Source: Acidobacteriota bacterium
GTDB taxonomy: Bacteria > Acidobacteriota > Terriglobia > Terriglobales > Acidobacteriaceae
Direction of reading: 5' to 3'
DNA: 64,000 bases
NCBI GenBank assembly: GCA_018268895.1
Contig: JAFDVP010000012.1
Coordinates: 434,001 to 498,000 of the forward strand
Positions 18,624-28,284 of this stretch are shown piece by piece. Position 1 is the first letter of the stretch; each line of letters opens with the position of its first letter. The notes below the pieces were generated by a model that was not told the origin of the DNA, made no database searches, and saw only the letters and a program-made list of their open reading frames with translations. A program made the translations under genes and the position numbers.

Positions 18624-20035
18624 GACGAGTAGCGATCATAGGCGGAGGCGTGGCTGGAGTTACGGCTGCCTGTGAGCTCGCTCGACTTACGTGTCATGAC
18701 CACAAAAATATTGACGTAACGCTCTATGAAGCCACCTCACGGCTTGGCGGCATCGTGGAGACTGTACGCGAAGGCGGGTTTGTCATTGAAGGCGGCCCGG
18801 ATGGCTGGGTCAGCGAGAAGCCGTGGGCACGCGAGTTGGCCGTAGAGCTGGGAATGGCCGACGAGCTTATCCACTCGAACGATGAAGGGCGAAAGACCTA
18901 TGTCCTGATCGACGGTGTCCTCAAGGCTATGCCGGATGGGATGCGCATGATGGTTCCCGGCAACCTGGCGGCACTCGATGCCTCTGAATTGTTCAGCGCC
19001 GAGGCAAAGCAGGCATATCGCAATGAGATGGCAAGGGCAGACGCGCTGAAAGCTGCTGCCCCTACGCATGACGAGAGCGTAGCCGAGTTCGTGAAGCGCC
19101 ACTTCGGTGAAGAGGTACTGACGAAGATCGGCGCGCCGCTGTTGAGTGGCGTGTTCGGTGGCGATGTCACCAGGCTGAGTGTCCGCGCGGTGATGGCGCC
19201 GTTTGTCGCGATGGAACGGGAGCATGGCAGCTTGATCGCGGCGTTGCACCTAAAAGAATCATCTCAGAAACAAGCTGCGATCTTTACTACGCTCCGAAAT
19301 GGGCTGGGAACGTTGATCGACAGAATGGTGGCCACGATTCCGCAGGGGTGGGTTCAGCTTGGCGCAAGAGTGGCTCAGCTTGAACGCGATCAGGATAGTT
19401 GGTGGGTGAGCGCATCGTCGGGCCATGGACCGGAGGAGCGCGAACGCTTCGATGCGGTCCTGCTGGCAACGCCGGCCCATATTGCAGCGCAACTGCTGAC
19501 GCCAGTCGATGCGCGCGCAGCGGAGCTTATGCAGATGGAGGCCAGCTCAGCCGTTGTTGCGGGCTTTGGCTTCGATCAAGCTGCCCACATCAAGCTTCCT
19601 CCTGGTTTCGGCTTTCTCGTGCCACCGGATTCCAACGCGAACAGTCTTCTGATGGCGTGCACATTCATGGATCAGAAGTTTCCTGGCCGTGTTCCCGCAG
19701 GCGGAAGATTGCTGCGAGCCTTCTTTGGCGGAAGAGCTGCCGAACGCTTGATGTGCTGCGGAAACGATGAAGTTGCTGCCGTTGCGAGAATGGAGCTTGC
19801 GCATATCCTCGGTCCGCTGCCTGAGCCGCGTGTCACTGTCGTGCGACGGCTGCCGCTATCGCTTCCGCAATATGGCGTAGGCCATCTGGAACGCATGGCG
19901 GACCTCAGTGCACGAATCGACAAGCTGGGAGATCTGTGGCTTCTGGGCAACGGATATCGCGGTGTTGGGCTGCCCGACCTGATCCGGGATGCTCGCGCAG
20001 CCGCACAACAACAACTAGCGCACACAATTCAGTAG
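18620..20035 (+). CDS. hemY: Protoporphyrinogen/coproporphyrinogen oxidase, HemY type
   Basis: An FAD-dependent oxidase that removes six electrons from the porphyrinogen ring. The FAD dinucleotide motif is at the N-terminus (VAIIGGGVAGVTAACELA), followed by YEATSRLGGIVETVREGGF and GGPDGWVSEKPWA. The C-terminal FAD motif GNGYRGVGLPDLIRDA closes the fold. Length (471) is typical. The start is a GTG overlapping the hemH TGA as GTGA, indicating coupled translation. It ends in a hairpin that also covers the stop of the convergent gene. Confidence 0.94.
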   Translation: MRRVAIIGGGVAGVTAACELARLTCHDHKNIDVTLYEATSRLGGIVETVREGGFVIEGGPDGWVSEKPWARELAVELGMADELIHSNDEGRKTYVLIDGVLKAMPDGMRMMVPGNLAALDASELFSAEAKQAYRNEMARADALKAAAPTHDESVAEFVKRHFGEEVLTKIGAPLLSGVFGGDVTRLSVRAVMAPFVAMEREHGSLIAALHLKESSQKQAAIFTTLRNGLGTLIDRMVATIPQGWVQLGARVAQLERDQDSWWVSASSGHGPEERERFDAVLLATPAHIAAQLLTPVDARAAELMQMEASSAVVAGFGFDQAAHIKLPPGFGFLVPPDSNANSLLMACTFMDQKFPGRVPAGGRLLRAFFGGRAAERLMCCGNDEVAAVARMELAHILGPLPEPRVTVVRRLPLSLPQYGVGHLERMADLSARIDKLGDLWLLGNGYRGVGLPDLIRDARAAAQQQLAHTIQ

Positions 20036-20050
20036 CTTCGCCGGAAGCTA
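20033..20050. terminator. Hairpin spanning both convergent stop codons
   Basis: The stem TAGCTTC/GAAGCTA with a 4-base loop starts at the TAG of hemY and ends at the TAG of the convergent barrel gene on -. No T-tract is present, so efficiency as an intrinsic terminator is uncertain. Confidence 0.5.
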
Positions 20051-20629
20051 TCCTCCGAAGTGGTACGTCACTCCGGTTGCAATGCGGAGATTGTTCTGCG
20101 TGTTATTTGTCGCGTTCGGTATCCGCGTGTAGACGTAGTCGACCTCGATGATGTTGATGCCCCACTTTGGCTTGATCTTCGTACTGACACCGCCTCCCCC
20201 CATCACTCCGAACGATTGGCGATTGATGTCGAACCGAAAGTTGACGTCCTCTTTTGCACCACCAAGCATCACCTCACCGTAAGGGATCCACCGCGTATGG
20301 TTGCGGTAGGTATACCGTGGCCCAAACAGATAGTTGATGATCATGATGTTCTGGCTGGTGTTGTTGACGTGGCTGGCATGGGCGACAGCGATATCGGCGA
20401 GCACGCTCCAGGCTGGCGTGATGTTCATCAGGAAGGTCCCGCTGCCGCCGTTCATGTTGAAGCAGCCGCATTGCCCCGGAGGCGCGTTGGCGCGGAAGAA
20501 GTTGTAGTTCCCTCCGACCTCAAATCTCTGGACGTCGTCGGTGCCATAACTGGCAGGCATCGCCTGGCCATGGAGGGCCCACGGTAGCGCGAGCAAAGCG
20601 ATCAGCAAAACGGTTTGACGAAGATGCAT
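20048..20629 (-). CDS. Outer-membrane beta-barrel protein
   Basis: A predicted outer-membrane barrel of 193 residues with a clear signal peptide (MHLRQTVLLIALLALPWALHGQ). Strands such as FEVGGNYNFFRA, WIPYGEVMLGGAKEDVNFRF and GINIIEVDYVYTRI follow, with the C-terminal IATGVTYHFGG. The start at 20629 has GGAG seven bases upstream. It begins 10 bases after the stop of the giant repeat protein gene, so both are probably on one transcript. This suggests the barrel could help anchor or export its partner, but that is inference. Confidence 0.75.
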   Translation of the reverse strand: MHLRQTVLLIALLALPWALHGQAMPASYGTDDVQRFEVGGNYNFFRANAPPGQCGCFNMNGGSGTFLMNITPAWSVLADIAVAHASHVNNTSQNIMIINYLFGPRYTYRNHTRWIPYGEVMLGGAKEDVNFRFDINRQSFGVMGGGGVSTKIKPKWGINIIEVDYVYTRIPNATNNTQNNLRIATGVTYHFGG

Positions 20630-20639
20630 CCGATATCTC

Positions 20640-23600
20640 CTACTGCACAACCAGTGTTGCCGTGGCTGAGTGTTGAATAGTTCCCTCGGTCCCGGTGACG
20701 GTTACCGTATACGTGGTCGGTTTGAGTGCAAAGTAGCCGCCAGCGCATCCTGTCAGTGACGCTACCGGTAGCAGCGATCCTGCCAGTAATAACAGAGCAA
20801 TCAGCAGCTTTGGCATTCTGCGGCGGTAGCGGCGTACGGCTCCAAGACCGACGAGCCCCAGAACACCGAGAGCGATCGACGATCCACCCGGTGAACCTGG
20901 ACGTTCAGGCGTGCGGTTGGAGGCCTGAAGCGATGGGCTCGTCTTCAGAGTCAAGGTAACCTCAGTGCCGCCTGCACCGCCGTTCACCGACGCGGGAGAG
21001 AAGGTATAGTCCGTCCCCGTTGGCAGGCCGCTTACCGTCAGATTGACGTTGCTCAAGAATGTTGTCGTTCCCACTGGGGTCAAGGTGAACTTGTAGGTCG
21101 CCGAATCTCCCGGGAAGACCTCTGCGCTGGCTGCCCCTGTGTTCTTGTTCGTGAAGTCATGAATAAGAACCGCGACTGGAGCCGATGTGCTGGTGAGGAA
21201 GCTCGTATCACCCGAGTAGACGGCAGTAATCTGGTGCGACCCGCCTGAGAGCGTGCTGATAGAAAGCGCCGCCGTTCCGCTCAACTGGAAACCAACTACC
21301 GTGCCATTGGTGCTGAGCGCCACTGTGCCGAGAACCGTCGTGCCCTCAAGGAAGGTAACAGTGCCCGTAGGCGTGGGAGCCGTCGATGAAACAACAGCAG
21401 TGAAGGTGACTGGGCCGTTGATAAGCGACGTTCCACTTCCCACGCTGAGCGTAATCGTCGTGGGCAGCTTGCCTATCACTTGCGACAGCACAGGAGAGAC
21501 CGCGGGGTTATAGCTGGAGTCTCCACTGTAGTTGGCGGTGATTGGATGTGTGCCGATCGTAAGCGTCGATATGCTCAGGGTAGCGACACCTGCTCCGCTG
21601 ATAGCTCCCGTACCAAGGACGGTAGATCCATCATGGAAGGTCATCGTTCCCGTCGCGCCCGCGGGAACCGAGGCCGTAAAGATCACTGCCTGGTTCAATG
21701 CTGCGGGATTCGCCGACGAAGTCAGCAGGACGGTTGGCGTTACAACTCCAACCGTGACAATTGTTGCAGGCGACGTCGCGGCGTTGCTTGTTGCAGTCTC
21801 CGCTACAGACGCTGTAATCGGGTTGGAGCCGAGCGGAAGCGACGGTACGGTCAACGTTGCAACGCCATTAACCACGGGAGCAGTGCCGAGCACAGTCGAT
21901 CCATTCGAGAAGATGATCGGGCCGGTCACTCCCGAAGGAACCTGCTCGGTGATCGTCACCGGCGTATTGGGATTTGGATTGGTACTCGACACGCCCGGCG
22001 CCGGAAGTACAGGGGTGGTCTTGATAATAGTGACTATCGTTGCCGGCGACGTTGCGGGATTGTTATTTGCGTCACCCGGCGTAGAGGCAGTGATGGGATT
22101 ACTGCCGATCGGAAGGTTTGAGACCGTGATGGTTGCCGTGCCATTTACTACAGGCGCAGTACCGATGGGCGTTGAACCGTTGTAGAAGGTGACCGGCCCG
22201 CTGACTCCTGGGGGCACTGTCTCTGTAATTGTCTCGGTGCCACCGTAGGTTTGGGTTGGATTGGAGACCACGGGAGCTGGCAGGATCGGCGTAGTTTTGC
22301 CCACATTCTGCACTAGGGGAGCTGAAGTGGCGGTGTTGTACGTTGTATCGCCGCCGTAGACTGCGGTGATGGTATGTGTTCCTGAACTCAGCGTGCTATC
22401 GGTAATAGACGCTTGACCGCCGACTACATTCGCCGTTCCAAGCGAAACGGCTCCATCCATAAAAGTGATCGAACCGGTTGCCGCCGAAGGCACAGTCGCC
22501 GTAAAGATAACAGCCTGATTCGCAGCGGAGGGATTGATCGATGAGGTGAGCGTGACCGTCGGCGTAAGCTTTCCAACGGTAACAATTGTGGGAGCCGAGG
22601 TTGCCGCGTTGTACGTTGACGTTGCGGGAACAGACGCTGTGATCGGATTGGAACCGATTGGCAGCGAAGGCACCGTGATCGTAGCGACTCCGCCAACGAT
22701 TGGAGCAGTGCCAATTACAGTCGAGCCGTTAGAGAACGTCACCGATCCTGTAACGCCCGGCGGCACCTGCTCGGTGATGGTCACAGGCGTGTTGGGGTCG
22801 GGATTGGCGTTGGAGACTGTTGGCGGCGGCAGGACAGGCGTGAACTTCTGAACAACCTGTGCGAGCGGAGCTGACGTTACTCCGTTATTGTTTGGGTCAC
22901 CACTGTAGGTCGCCGTGATGGGATGGCTGCCAACTGTCAGCGTCGATATTGTGATCGCCGCGGTACCGCCCACAACTGCACTGCTGCCGAGCGCCCCTGC
23001 GCCATCGAAGAAGGTAATCGTGCCGGTCGCCGTTACTGGTACTGTAGCTGTGAAGGTTACAGGCTGGTTGAAGGTTGAAGGGTTGAGCGATGAGATCAGA
23101 GAGATGGCTGGAGTTGCCTTGGATACTGCCTGCGTGGTCGAGCCGCTGGCGGGGTTGTTGTTTGTATCACCGCTATAGTTCGCAGTGATGGTGTCAGTGC
23201 CAATGGGAAGTATCGTTGTCGTGACACTTGCTGCGCTCGTTGCCGGATTGATCGTAGCGGTGCCGAGGGCCGTAACTCCGCTCGTGAACGTCACCGTTCC
23301 TGTTGTCCCGGGGGGAAGGGTTGCCGTGATCGTCACAGGATCGCCGTAGTTGCTTGGGCCGGAGGTCGTCACGGCCACCGGGGGAGTAGCCTTGGACACA
23401 ACCTGCGTGGTTGATCCGGTAGCGGCGCTGTAGGTGGTATCGCCGCCGTAGTTTGCGGTGATGATGTCATTCCCCACGGGAAGCGCCGAATAGGTAATGA
23501 CCACAGTACCGCCGGCTGATACGGGTCCTGAACCGAGAGTGACTCCACCGCTGGTGAAGGTGATCGTTCCTGTTGCACCCGCCGGCACCGTGGCTGTAAT

Positions 23601-26600
23601 CGTAACGGGATTGCCATAAACACTAGGCCCGGAAGTTGTCACGGTAATCGTGGTTGCGCCATGGTTGACCGTCTGAACCAGGCTTCCGGTTGCCGTGTTG
23701 TAGTTTGCGTCGCCGCTGTAAACAGCAGAGACCGTGTCCGACCCGAGCGGGAGCGTCGACGTTGCAACGGTTGCGACTCCATTGCTCACCGTTGCTGTCC
23801 CGAGTACGGTGGCGCCATACGAGAACGTCACGGTCCCTGTCGTCGAGGTAGGAAGCGTTGCCGTGAAGGTGACCAGTTCACCGAAAGCCGATGGGTTGAG
23901 CGACGATGACAGGTTCAACGCAGGAGATGTCTTCGAAACTGCCTGAGATGTCGTTCCAGATGCAGGATTGTTGTTGCTGTCGCCGGCATAGTTGGCCGTG
24001 ATGGTATCGTTGCCGACTGGCAGGACCGTCGTTGCGATCGTCGCCACTCCATTGGCGATGGTCCCCGTTCCCAGGTTTGTGGCGCCGTAGGTAAATACAA
24101 CGGAGCCGCTGGTGTTTGTCGGCAACGTTGCGGTAATTGTTACAGAGCTTCCGAACGTGCTGGGGCCGGATGTCGTCAACGTTAGCGTTGGAGAGTTTTT
24201 CGATACCGTCTGGGTAAGCGATGCGGAAGAAGTATTGTTGTTGCTGTCTCCGTTATAGACCGCGGTAATGGTGTCGCTGCCAACGGGAAGCGAAGAAGTT
24301 GTCAACGTTGCCACGCCACTATTGACGGTAGCGGTGCCAAGCACGCTAGTTCCGTCGCTGAATGTGACCGTTCCTGTAACCGAGGACGGCAGCGTATCGG
24401 TGAATGTAACCGAAGTTCCAAAGACGGACGGATTCACCGACGAGGTAAGCGTCGATGTGGGTGACGCCTTGGAGACAGTCTGCACTACCGATCCGGTTGC
24501 TGTGTTGTTGGAGGCGTCGCCACTGTAGTTTGCGGTGATCGTATTGCTCCCAACGGGGAGAATGGAGGTAGAGATGGTAGCAACGCCGCTCGCTATCGTG
24601 GCGGTTCCCAGTGCCGTGGCTCCGTTTGTAAAGGTCACGGTACCCGTTACCGAGTTCGGCAGAGTGGCGGTAACTGTCACCGCGGCCCCATAAACACTTG
24701 GACCGGAAGTTGTCACCGACATAGCCGGATCAGCTTTATTGACGACCTGATTGAGAGTCTGCGACGCTGTGTTGTTGTTTGTGTCTCCACCATAGGAAGC
24801 AGTGATGGTCGCGCTTCCAACAGGAAGCGCAGACGTCGTCAGGGTAGCGATGCCTCCTGCAAGCGTGCCCGTTCCTAGAACCGTTGCTCCGTTTGTGAAC
24901 GTTACCGTCCCGGTAGCGTTGTTCGACAGCGTAGCGGTGAAGGTGACAGCCTGCCCAACCGTCGACGGATTGAGCGACGAGGCGAGCGCGACAGATGGCG
25001 TCGCTTTGCCAACAACCTGGGGCAAGGTAGCGACGGACGCGTTGTTATTCCCATCGCCGCTATAGGTCGCCGTGATCGTGGAGCTGCCCGTCGGCAACAA
25101 CGATGTCGTCAGCGTAGCGATGCCGTTCGTGACCGTTGCCGTACCTAGAGTTGTTGAATCGGAGGTGAAGGTTACGGTTCCAGTAACCGTAGATGGAAGC
25201 GTGTCGGTAAATGTTACGGCGCTTCCAAATACAGACGGATTCGCCGACGAAGTAAGAACCGACGATGGGCTCAACTTTGTCACGGCTCGCGTAGTCGTCG
25301 CACTTCCCGAGGTATAGCTGGTATCACCGGCATAGCTGGCCGTGATCGTGTTGTTGCCAACAGGAAGAACCGTTGTCGTGACCGAGGCCGATCCTCCGCT
25401 GATTGTTGCCGTCCCAAGATTTGTCGCACCGCTGGTGAAGATAACCGAGCCGGTGGCATCGGATGGTACGGTTGCTGTAATGGTTACGGTCGAAAGGTAA
25501 GTGCTCTGCCCCGAAGTTGTGACTGACATCACAGGCGCTACTTTGTTCACTACCTGCGTAACCGTCTGCGATGTTGCTGCACTGTAAGTGCCATCGCCAC
25601 CGTAAGCGGCCGTGAGGTTATGCGAACCAACCGAAAACGTGGAGACTGTGATCGAAGCAGTGGTTCCGGAGATAGCCGCCGTTCCCAGGACTGTTCCACC
25701 ATCTTTGAAGGTTACTGTTCCTGTTGCGCCAGAAGGAACTGTAGCTGTCAGCGTCACTACCTGACGATAGTTCGAGGGATTGGGATTTGTTGCAAGCGAC
25801 ACACTCGAAATCGTGATTGAGACTGTGCTCGAGGTGCTGGTGTTGTAATTTGTGTCGCCAGGATAAACCGCCTTAAGAGAGACGTTGCCCGGCGTAAGCG
25901 ACGTCGTTGTCAGCGTTGCGATGCCGCTGCCAAGCGTGCCTGTTCCAATCTGCGTCGCCCCGCTGTAGAAGACCACCGATTGTCCATCGGTCGTCGTTGT
26001 CGGTGGGCCGACAGTATATGGACTTAGCGTTGCCGTCAGCGTGACGGGCTGTCCGGCTACGGCTCCGGAAGCTGGGGAAACCGTCAAAGCCAGTGTTGTG
26101 GGCGTAGGAGCAGCAAGAAGAGGAACCGTTGAAGAAAGACTGGAAAGATAGATCGTATCGCCAGAGTAGCTCGCGGCCACGTTGTGAATGCCGCTGCCCA
26201 ATGGAAAGACCGCCACACCGGTTAGCGCAACGGAGTCCGCCGCCTGTCTCACCTCGCTTAGCGCGACAGCAGCTCGCGGATTCTGGGCATCGGTCCCAAT
26301 AAGGTCGGCGTTGCCATCATTGTTATAGTCACCAGCATTGACGGCATAGGTTAGATTGAACCCTCCGATCACCGGCTCGTTATAAGCCTGAAATGTTCCA
26401 TCCCCATTCCCGAGATAGACCAATGCTCCATAGCTCCCACCGGCGATGATGTCCGCTTTGCCATCGCCATTCACGTCCGCCAGATGCGGATCGGAAGGGA
26501 TGTCCGAAACATAGGAAACTGGCGACTGGAATGTCCCATTGCCGTTGCCAATCAGCACAAACATACTGTTGGAGGTATGTGGCGCGGGTTGACCTGCGTC

Positions 26601-27977
26601 AAGCATGACCGTTGAAGAGATGATGTCCGGGATATTGTCACCGTTCGTATCTCCTGTGGTCAGAAACTCGCCAACCTGCGAGGCCAGCAGGGTTGGCGAT
26701 CTGAATGTTCCATCGCCCTTCCCCAAAGCGATGTACAGGTCCGAAAGATTGCTTGCCGGAGCCGATGTCTTAATCACATACGCAAGATCGTCCTTGCCAT
26801 CTCCATTGAAATCGGCGGCGACAATATCACCCGTAAACCTCGGGGGACTGACTACAGTTACAGGCGACTGGAACGTCCCGTTCCCATTGCCGAGCATGAT
26901 CTTTACATCCTTCAACGTCTTATCCGTGAGCGCGATGTCGAGAATGCCATCGTTATTGAAATCACCGATGGTCAGTCCGGCAAGGTCACCTGTCGATTGC
27001 CACTGCGGAGACTGGAACGAGCCATTGCCGTTGCCCAGAAGAAGCGCCACGCCTCCATTCACACCATCCGAGCATCCCAGGGCGACATCGATATTGCCGT
27101 CTCGATTGAAGTCCGCGAGCAGTATCTTCACCGCAATGTTCGGCGACGAAGAGAGCGAAGGGCATCCAGGATAGTTGACCTTTGGCTGAAAGGTGCCATC
27201 GCCATTGCCAAGCAGAACAGTAATCACCTGGTCCGCGTCGCCTGTTACAACGTCGAGATTGTTGTCGCCGTTCAAATAGGATGAGGCAACAACCACAGAA
27301 CGTGTCGTCGTCAGACCATCGCCTATCGCAAAAGGAGAGTTTGGGGCCCGAGTGAAGTTGTTGGTCAACACAGGCGAGCCCAGGTTCTGCGTTCCAAGGA
27401 TATTGTTGCCAACGCTTGCATCAAGAAACTGCACGGAGCCACTTGGCCCGGGAGAAGTGATTGCGCCCACGCCGGTCACAGTTGACGCCAGCGTGTAGTT
27501 GCCCACCGCACCAGACGACGCAAGCGCTGTGCTCGAACCGTAAGTTCCCTGCACGGCATAGCTCACCGTGTTCGACGTGCTGGACGCATACGTTGCATTG
27601 GCGCGATAGACAGCCTTGTAACTGTGGGTGCCCAATGCGCCGCTACCGATCTTGACCACCGCCGTCGCGGATGACGCCGTAAGCTGCACCTTTGCAAGTA
27701 GCGCTGAATTATTTTCGCAGTACGTAGCACTGGCATCGCAGAACATGACCAGTCCCGCGGTGACTGGAGATCCTCCCGAGGTGACCGTCGCCGTCAAAGT
27801 AATCGGCGTCTTGTATGGCACGCTGGTCGACGAGATAGCCAGAGTTGTCGTCGTAGACGCGGCATACGCCGCTACTCCGCTGAATATCGAAAGCAGCGCA
27901 AGAATCGCAAAAAAGCGAAGTTTGCAAGAGACAGGCAGAGATACAATTCGGGTCCTGGAACTTGTAGGGGAGGTCAT
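20640..27977 (-). CDS. Giant secreted FG-GAP/Ig-like repeat protein (2445 aa)
   Basis: A very large exported, probably adhesive or matrix protein. A signal peptide (FFAILALLSIFSGVAAYAA) is near residues 22-40. One Ig-like domain follows, then from about 200 to 600 a set of FG-GAP/VCBS repeats with Ca-binding DxNxDGxxD loops (DFNRDGNIDVAL, DFNGDGKDDLAY). Next come about 18 tandem Ig-like domains of roughly 93 residues, each with a core like TLTSSxNPS-VTFTATLP-ATGTVTF-DGxxxLGTA-ITAxYSGDxxNN. The C-terminus has a glycine-rich hydrophobic segment, an arginine cluster (RRYRRR), a second hydrophobic segment ending LTGCAGG, and a terminal TYTVTVTGTEGTIQHSATATL strand domain. Binding target is unknown. 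Confidence 0.85.
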   Translation of the reverse strand: MTSPTSSRTRIVSLPVSCKLRFFAILALLSIFSGVAAYAASTTTTLAISSTSVPYKTPITLTATVTSGGSPVTAGLVMFCDASATYCENNSALLAKVQLTASSATAVVKIGSGALGTHSYKAVYRANATYASSTSNTVSYAVQGTYGSSTALASSGAVGNYTLASTVTGVGAITSPGPSGSVQFLDASVGNNILGTQNLGSPVLTNNFTRAPNSPFAIGDGLTTTRSVVVASSYLNGDNNLDVVTGDADQVITVLLGNGDGTFQPKVNYPGCPSLSSSPNIAVKILLADFNRDGNIDVALGCSDGVNGGVALLLGNGNGSFQSPQWQSTGDLAGLTIGDFNNDGILDIALTDKTLKDVKIMLGNGNGTFQSPVTVVSPPRFTGDIVAADFNGDGKDDLAYVIKTSAPASNLSDLYIALGKGDGTFRSPTLLASQVGEFLTTGDTNGDNIPDIISSTVMLDAGQPAPHTSNSMFVLIGNGNGTFQSPVSYVSDIPSDPHLADVNGDGKADIIAGGSYGALVYLGNGDGTFQAYNEPVIGGFNLTYAVNAGDYNNDGNADLIGTDAQNPRAAVALSEVRQAADSVALTGVAVFPLGSGIHNVAASYSGDTIYLSSLSSTVPLLAAPTPTTLALTVSPASGAVAGQPVTLTATLSPYTVGPPTTTTDGQSVVFYSGATQIGTGTLGSGIATLTTTSLTPGNVSLKAVYPGDTNYNTSTSSTVSITISSVSLATNPNPSNYRQVVTLTATVPSGATGTVTFKDGGTVLGTAAISGTTASITVSTFSVGSHNLTAAYGGDGTYSAATSQTVTQVVNKVAPVMSVTTSGQSTYLSTVTITATVPSDATGSVIFTSGATNLGTATISGGSASVTTTVLPVGNNTITASYAGDTSYTSGSATTTRAVTKLSPSSVLTSSANPSVFGSAVTFTDTLPSTVTGTVTFTSDSTTLGTATVTNGIATLTTSLLPTGSSTITATYSGDGNNNASVATLPQVVGKATPSVALASSLNPSTVGQAVTFTATLSNNATGTVTFTNGATVLGTGTLAGGIATLTTSALPVGSATITASYGGDTNNNTASQTLNQVVNKADPAMSVTTSGPSVYGAAVTVTATLPNSVTGTVTFTNGATALGTATIASGVATISTSILPVGSNTITANYSGDASNNTATGSVVQTVSKASPTSTLTSSVNPSVFGTSVTFTDTLPSSVTGTVTFSDGTSVLGTATVNSGVATLTTSSLPVGSDTITAVYNGDSNNNTSSASLTQTVSKNSPTLTLTTSGPSTFGSSVTITATLPTNTSGSVVFTYGATNLGTGTIANGVATIATTVLPVGNDTITANYAGDSNNNPASGTTSQAVSKTSPALNLSSSLNPSAFGELVTFTATLPTSTTGTVTFSYGATVLGTATVSNGVATVATSTLPLGSDTVSAVYSGDANYNTATGSLVQTVNHGATTITVTTSGPSVYGNPVTITATVPAGATGTITFTSGGVTLGSGPVSAGGTVVITYSALPVGNDIITANYGGDTTYSAATGSTTQVVSKATPPVAVTTSGPSNYGDPVTITATLPPGTTGTVTFTSGVTALGTATINPATSAASVTTTILPIGTDTITANYSGDTNNNPASGSTTQAVSKATPAISLISSLNPSTFNQPVTFTATVPVTATGTITFFDGAGALGSSAVVGGTAAITISTLTVGSHPITATYSGDPNNNGVTSAPLAQVVQKFTPVLPPPTVSNANPDPNTPVTITEQVPPGVTGSVTFSNGSTVIGTAPIVGGVATITVPSLPIGSNPITASVPATSTYNAATSAPTIVTVGKLTPTVTLTSSINPSAANQAVIFTATVPSAATGSITFMDGAVSLGTANVVGGQASITDSTLSSGTHTITAVYGGDTTYNTATSAPLVQNVGKTTPILPAPVVSNPTQTYGGTETITETVPPGVSGPVTFYNGSTPIGTAPVVNGTATITVSNLPIGSNPITASTPGDANNNPATSPATIVTIIKTTPVLPAPGVSSTNPNPNTPVTITEQVPSGVTGPIIFSNGSTVLGTAPVVNGVATLTVPSLPLGSNPITASVAETATSNAATSPATIVTVGVVTPTVLLTSSANPAALNQAVIFTASVPAGATGTMTFHDGSTVLGTGAISGAGVATLSISTLTIGTHPITANYSGDSSYNPAVSPVLSQVIGKLPTTITLSVGSGTSLINGPVTFTAVVSSTAPTPTGTVTFLEGTTVLGTVALSTNGTVVGFQLSGTAALSISTLSGGSHQITAVYSGDTSFLTSTSAPVAVLIHDFTNKNTGAASAEVFPGDSATYKFTLTPVGTTTFLSNVNLTVSGLPTGTDYTFSPASVNGGAGGTEVTLTLKTSPSLQASNRTPERPGSPGGSSIALGVLGLVGLGAVRRYRRRMPKLLIALLLLAGSLLPVASLTGCAGGYFALKPTTYTVTVTGTEGTIQHSATATLVVQ
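20960..26110 (-). repeat. Coding tandem repeats of Ig-like domains
   Basis: About 18 consecutive units of about 270-280 bases encode the Ig-like domains of the giant protein. Recurring words at DNA level (for example sequence coding for ITANYSGD and GTVTFT) show they arose by duplication. Units have diverged in sequence, and two sub-types alternate in places (TSSxNPS and TTSGPS). Confidence 0.75.
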
Positions 27978-28284
27978 GCGGGTTCCTTGGGGGCACGAGG
28001 TAACGAATACTTAGTGACGCGTGTTTAAGCTACTGTTCCCTTAATGGCCACAGGTATTACCCGAAAGTTGCAACGCAAATTGGCGTCAAATAAGGAGTTT
28101 GGAAGCAAAGATGAAAACCCGCATCTCCGGTGCGTCCGCAGCATGCTCCTGTAACAAGAACAAATAAGAATGGCAATCCAAATGCATCGCTGGGAAGACT
28201 TGCCATTCAACAGGATGACGATCGCAGAGCAATCTGGCTTGACCGTATTGAGGTATCGTTGACTGAACGATATCTTTTTTTGAG
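27978..28284. other. Divergent intergenic region (307 bases)
   Basis: This region separates the giant repeat protein gene (-) from the PI-PLC-like gene (+) and must hold both promoters. It is more AT-rich than its flanks. I see no convincing ORF, RNA gene or strong dyad in it. Confidence 0.5.

Noticed and set aside
20960..26110. Long open frames on + opposite the Ig-repeat gene (for example 21253-21513, 22534-22851, 24802-25065)
   Set aside because: They recur with the repeat period, mirror the Val/Thr-rich antisense of the Ig repeats and have no ribosome-binding sites; they are shadows of the giant gene.
20960..26110. CRISPR-like regular repetition
   Set aside because: The period is about 275 bases, units are diverged and all lie in one coding frame; no short direct repeats with unique spacers and no cas genes.
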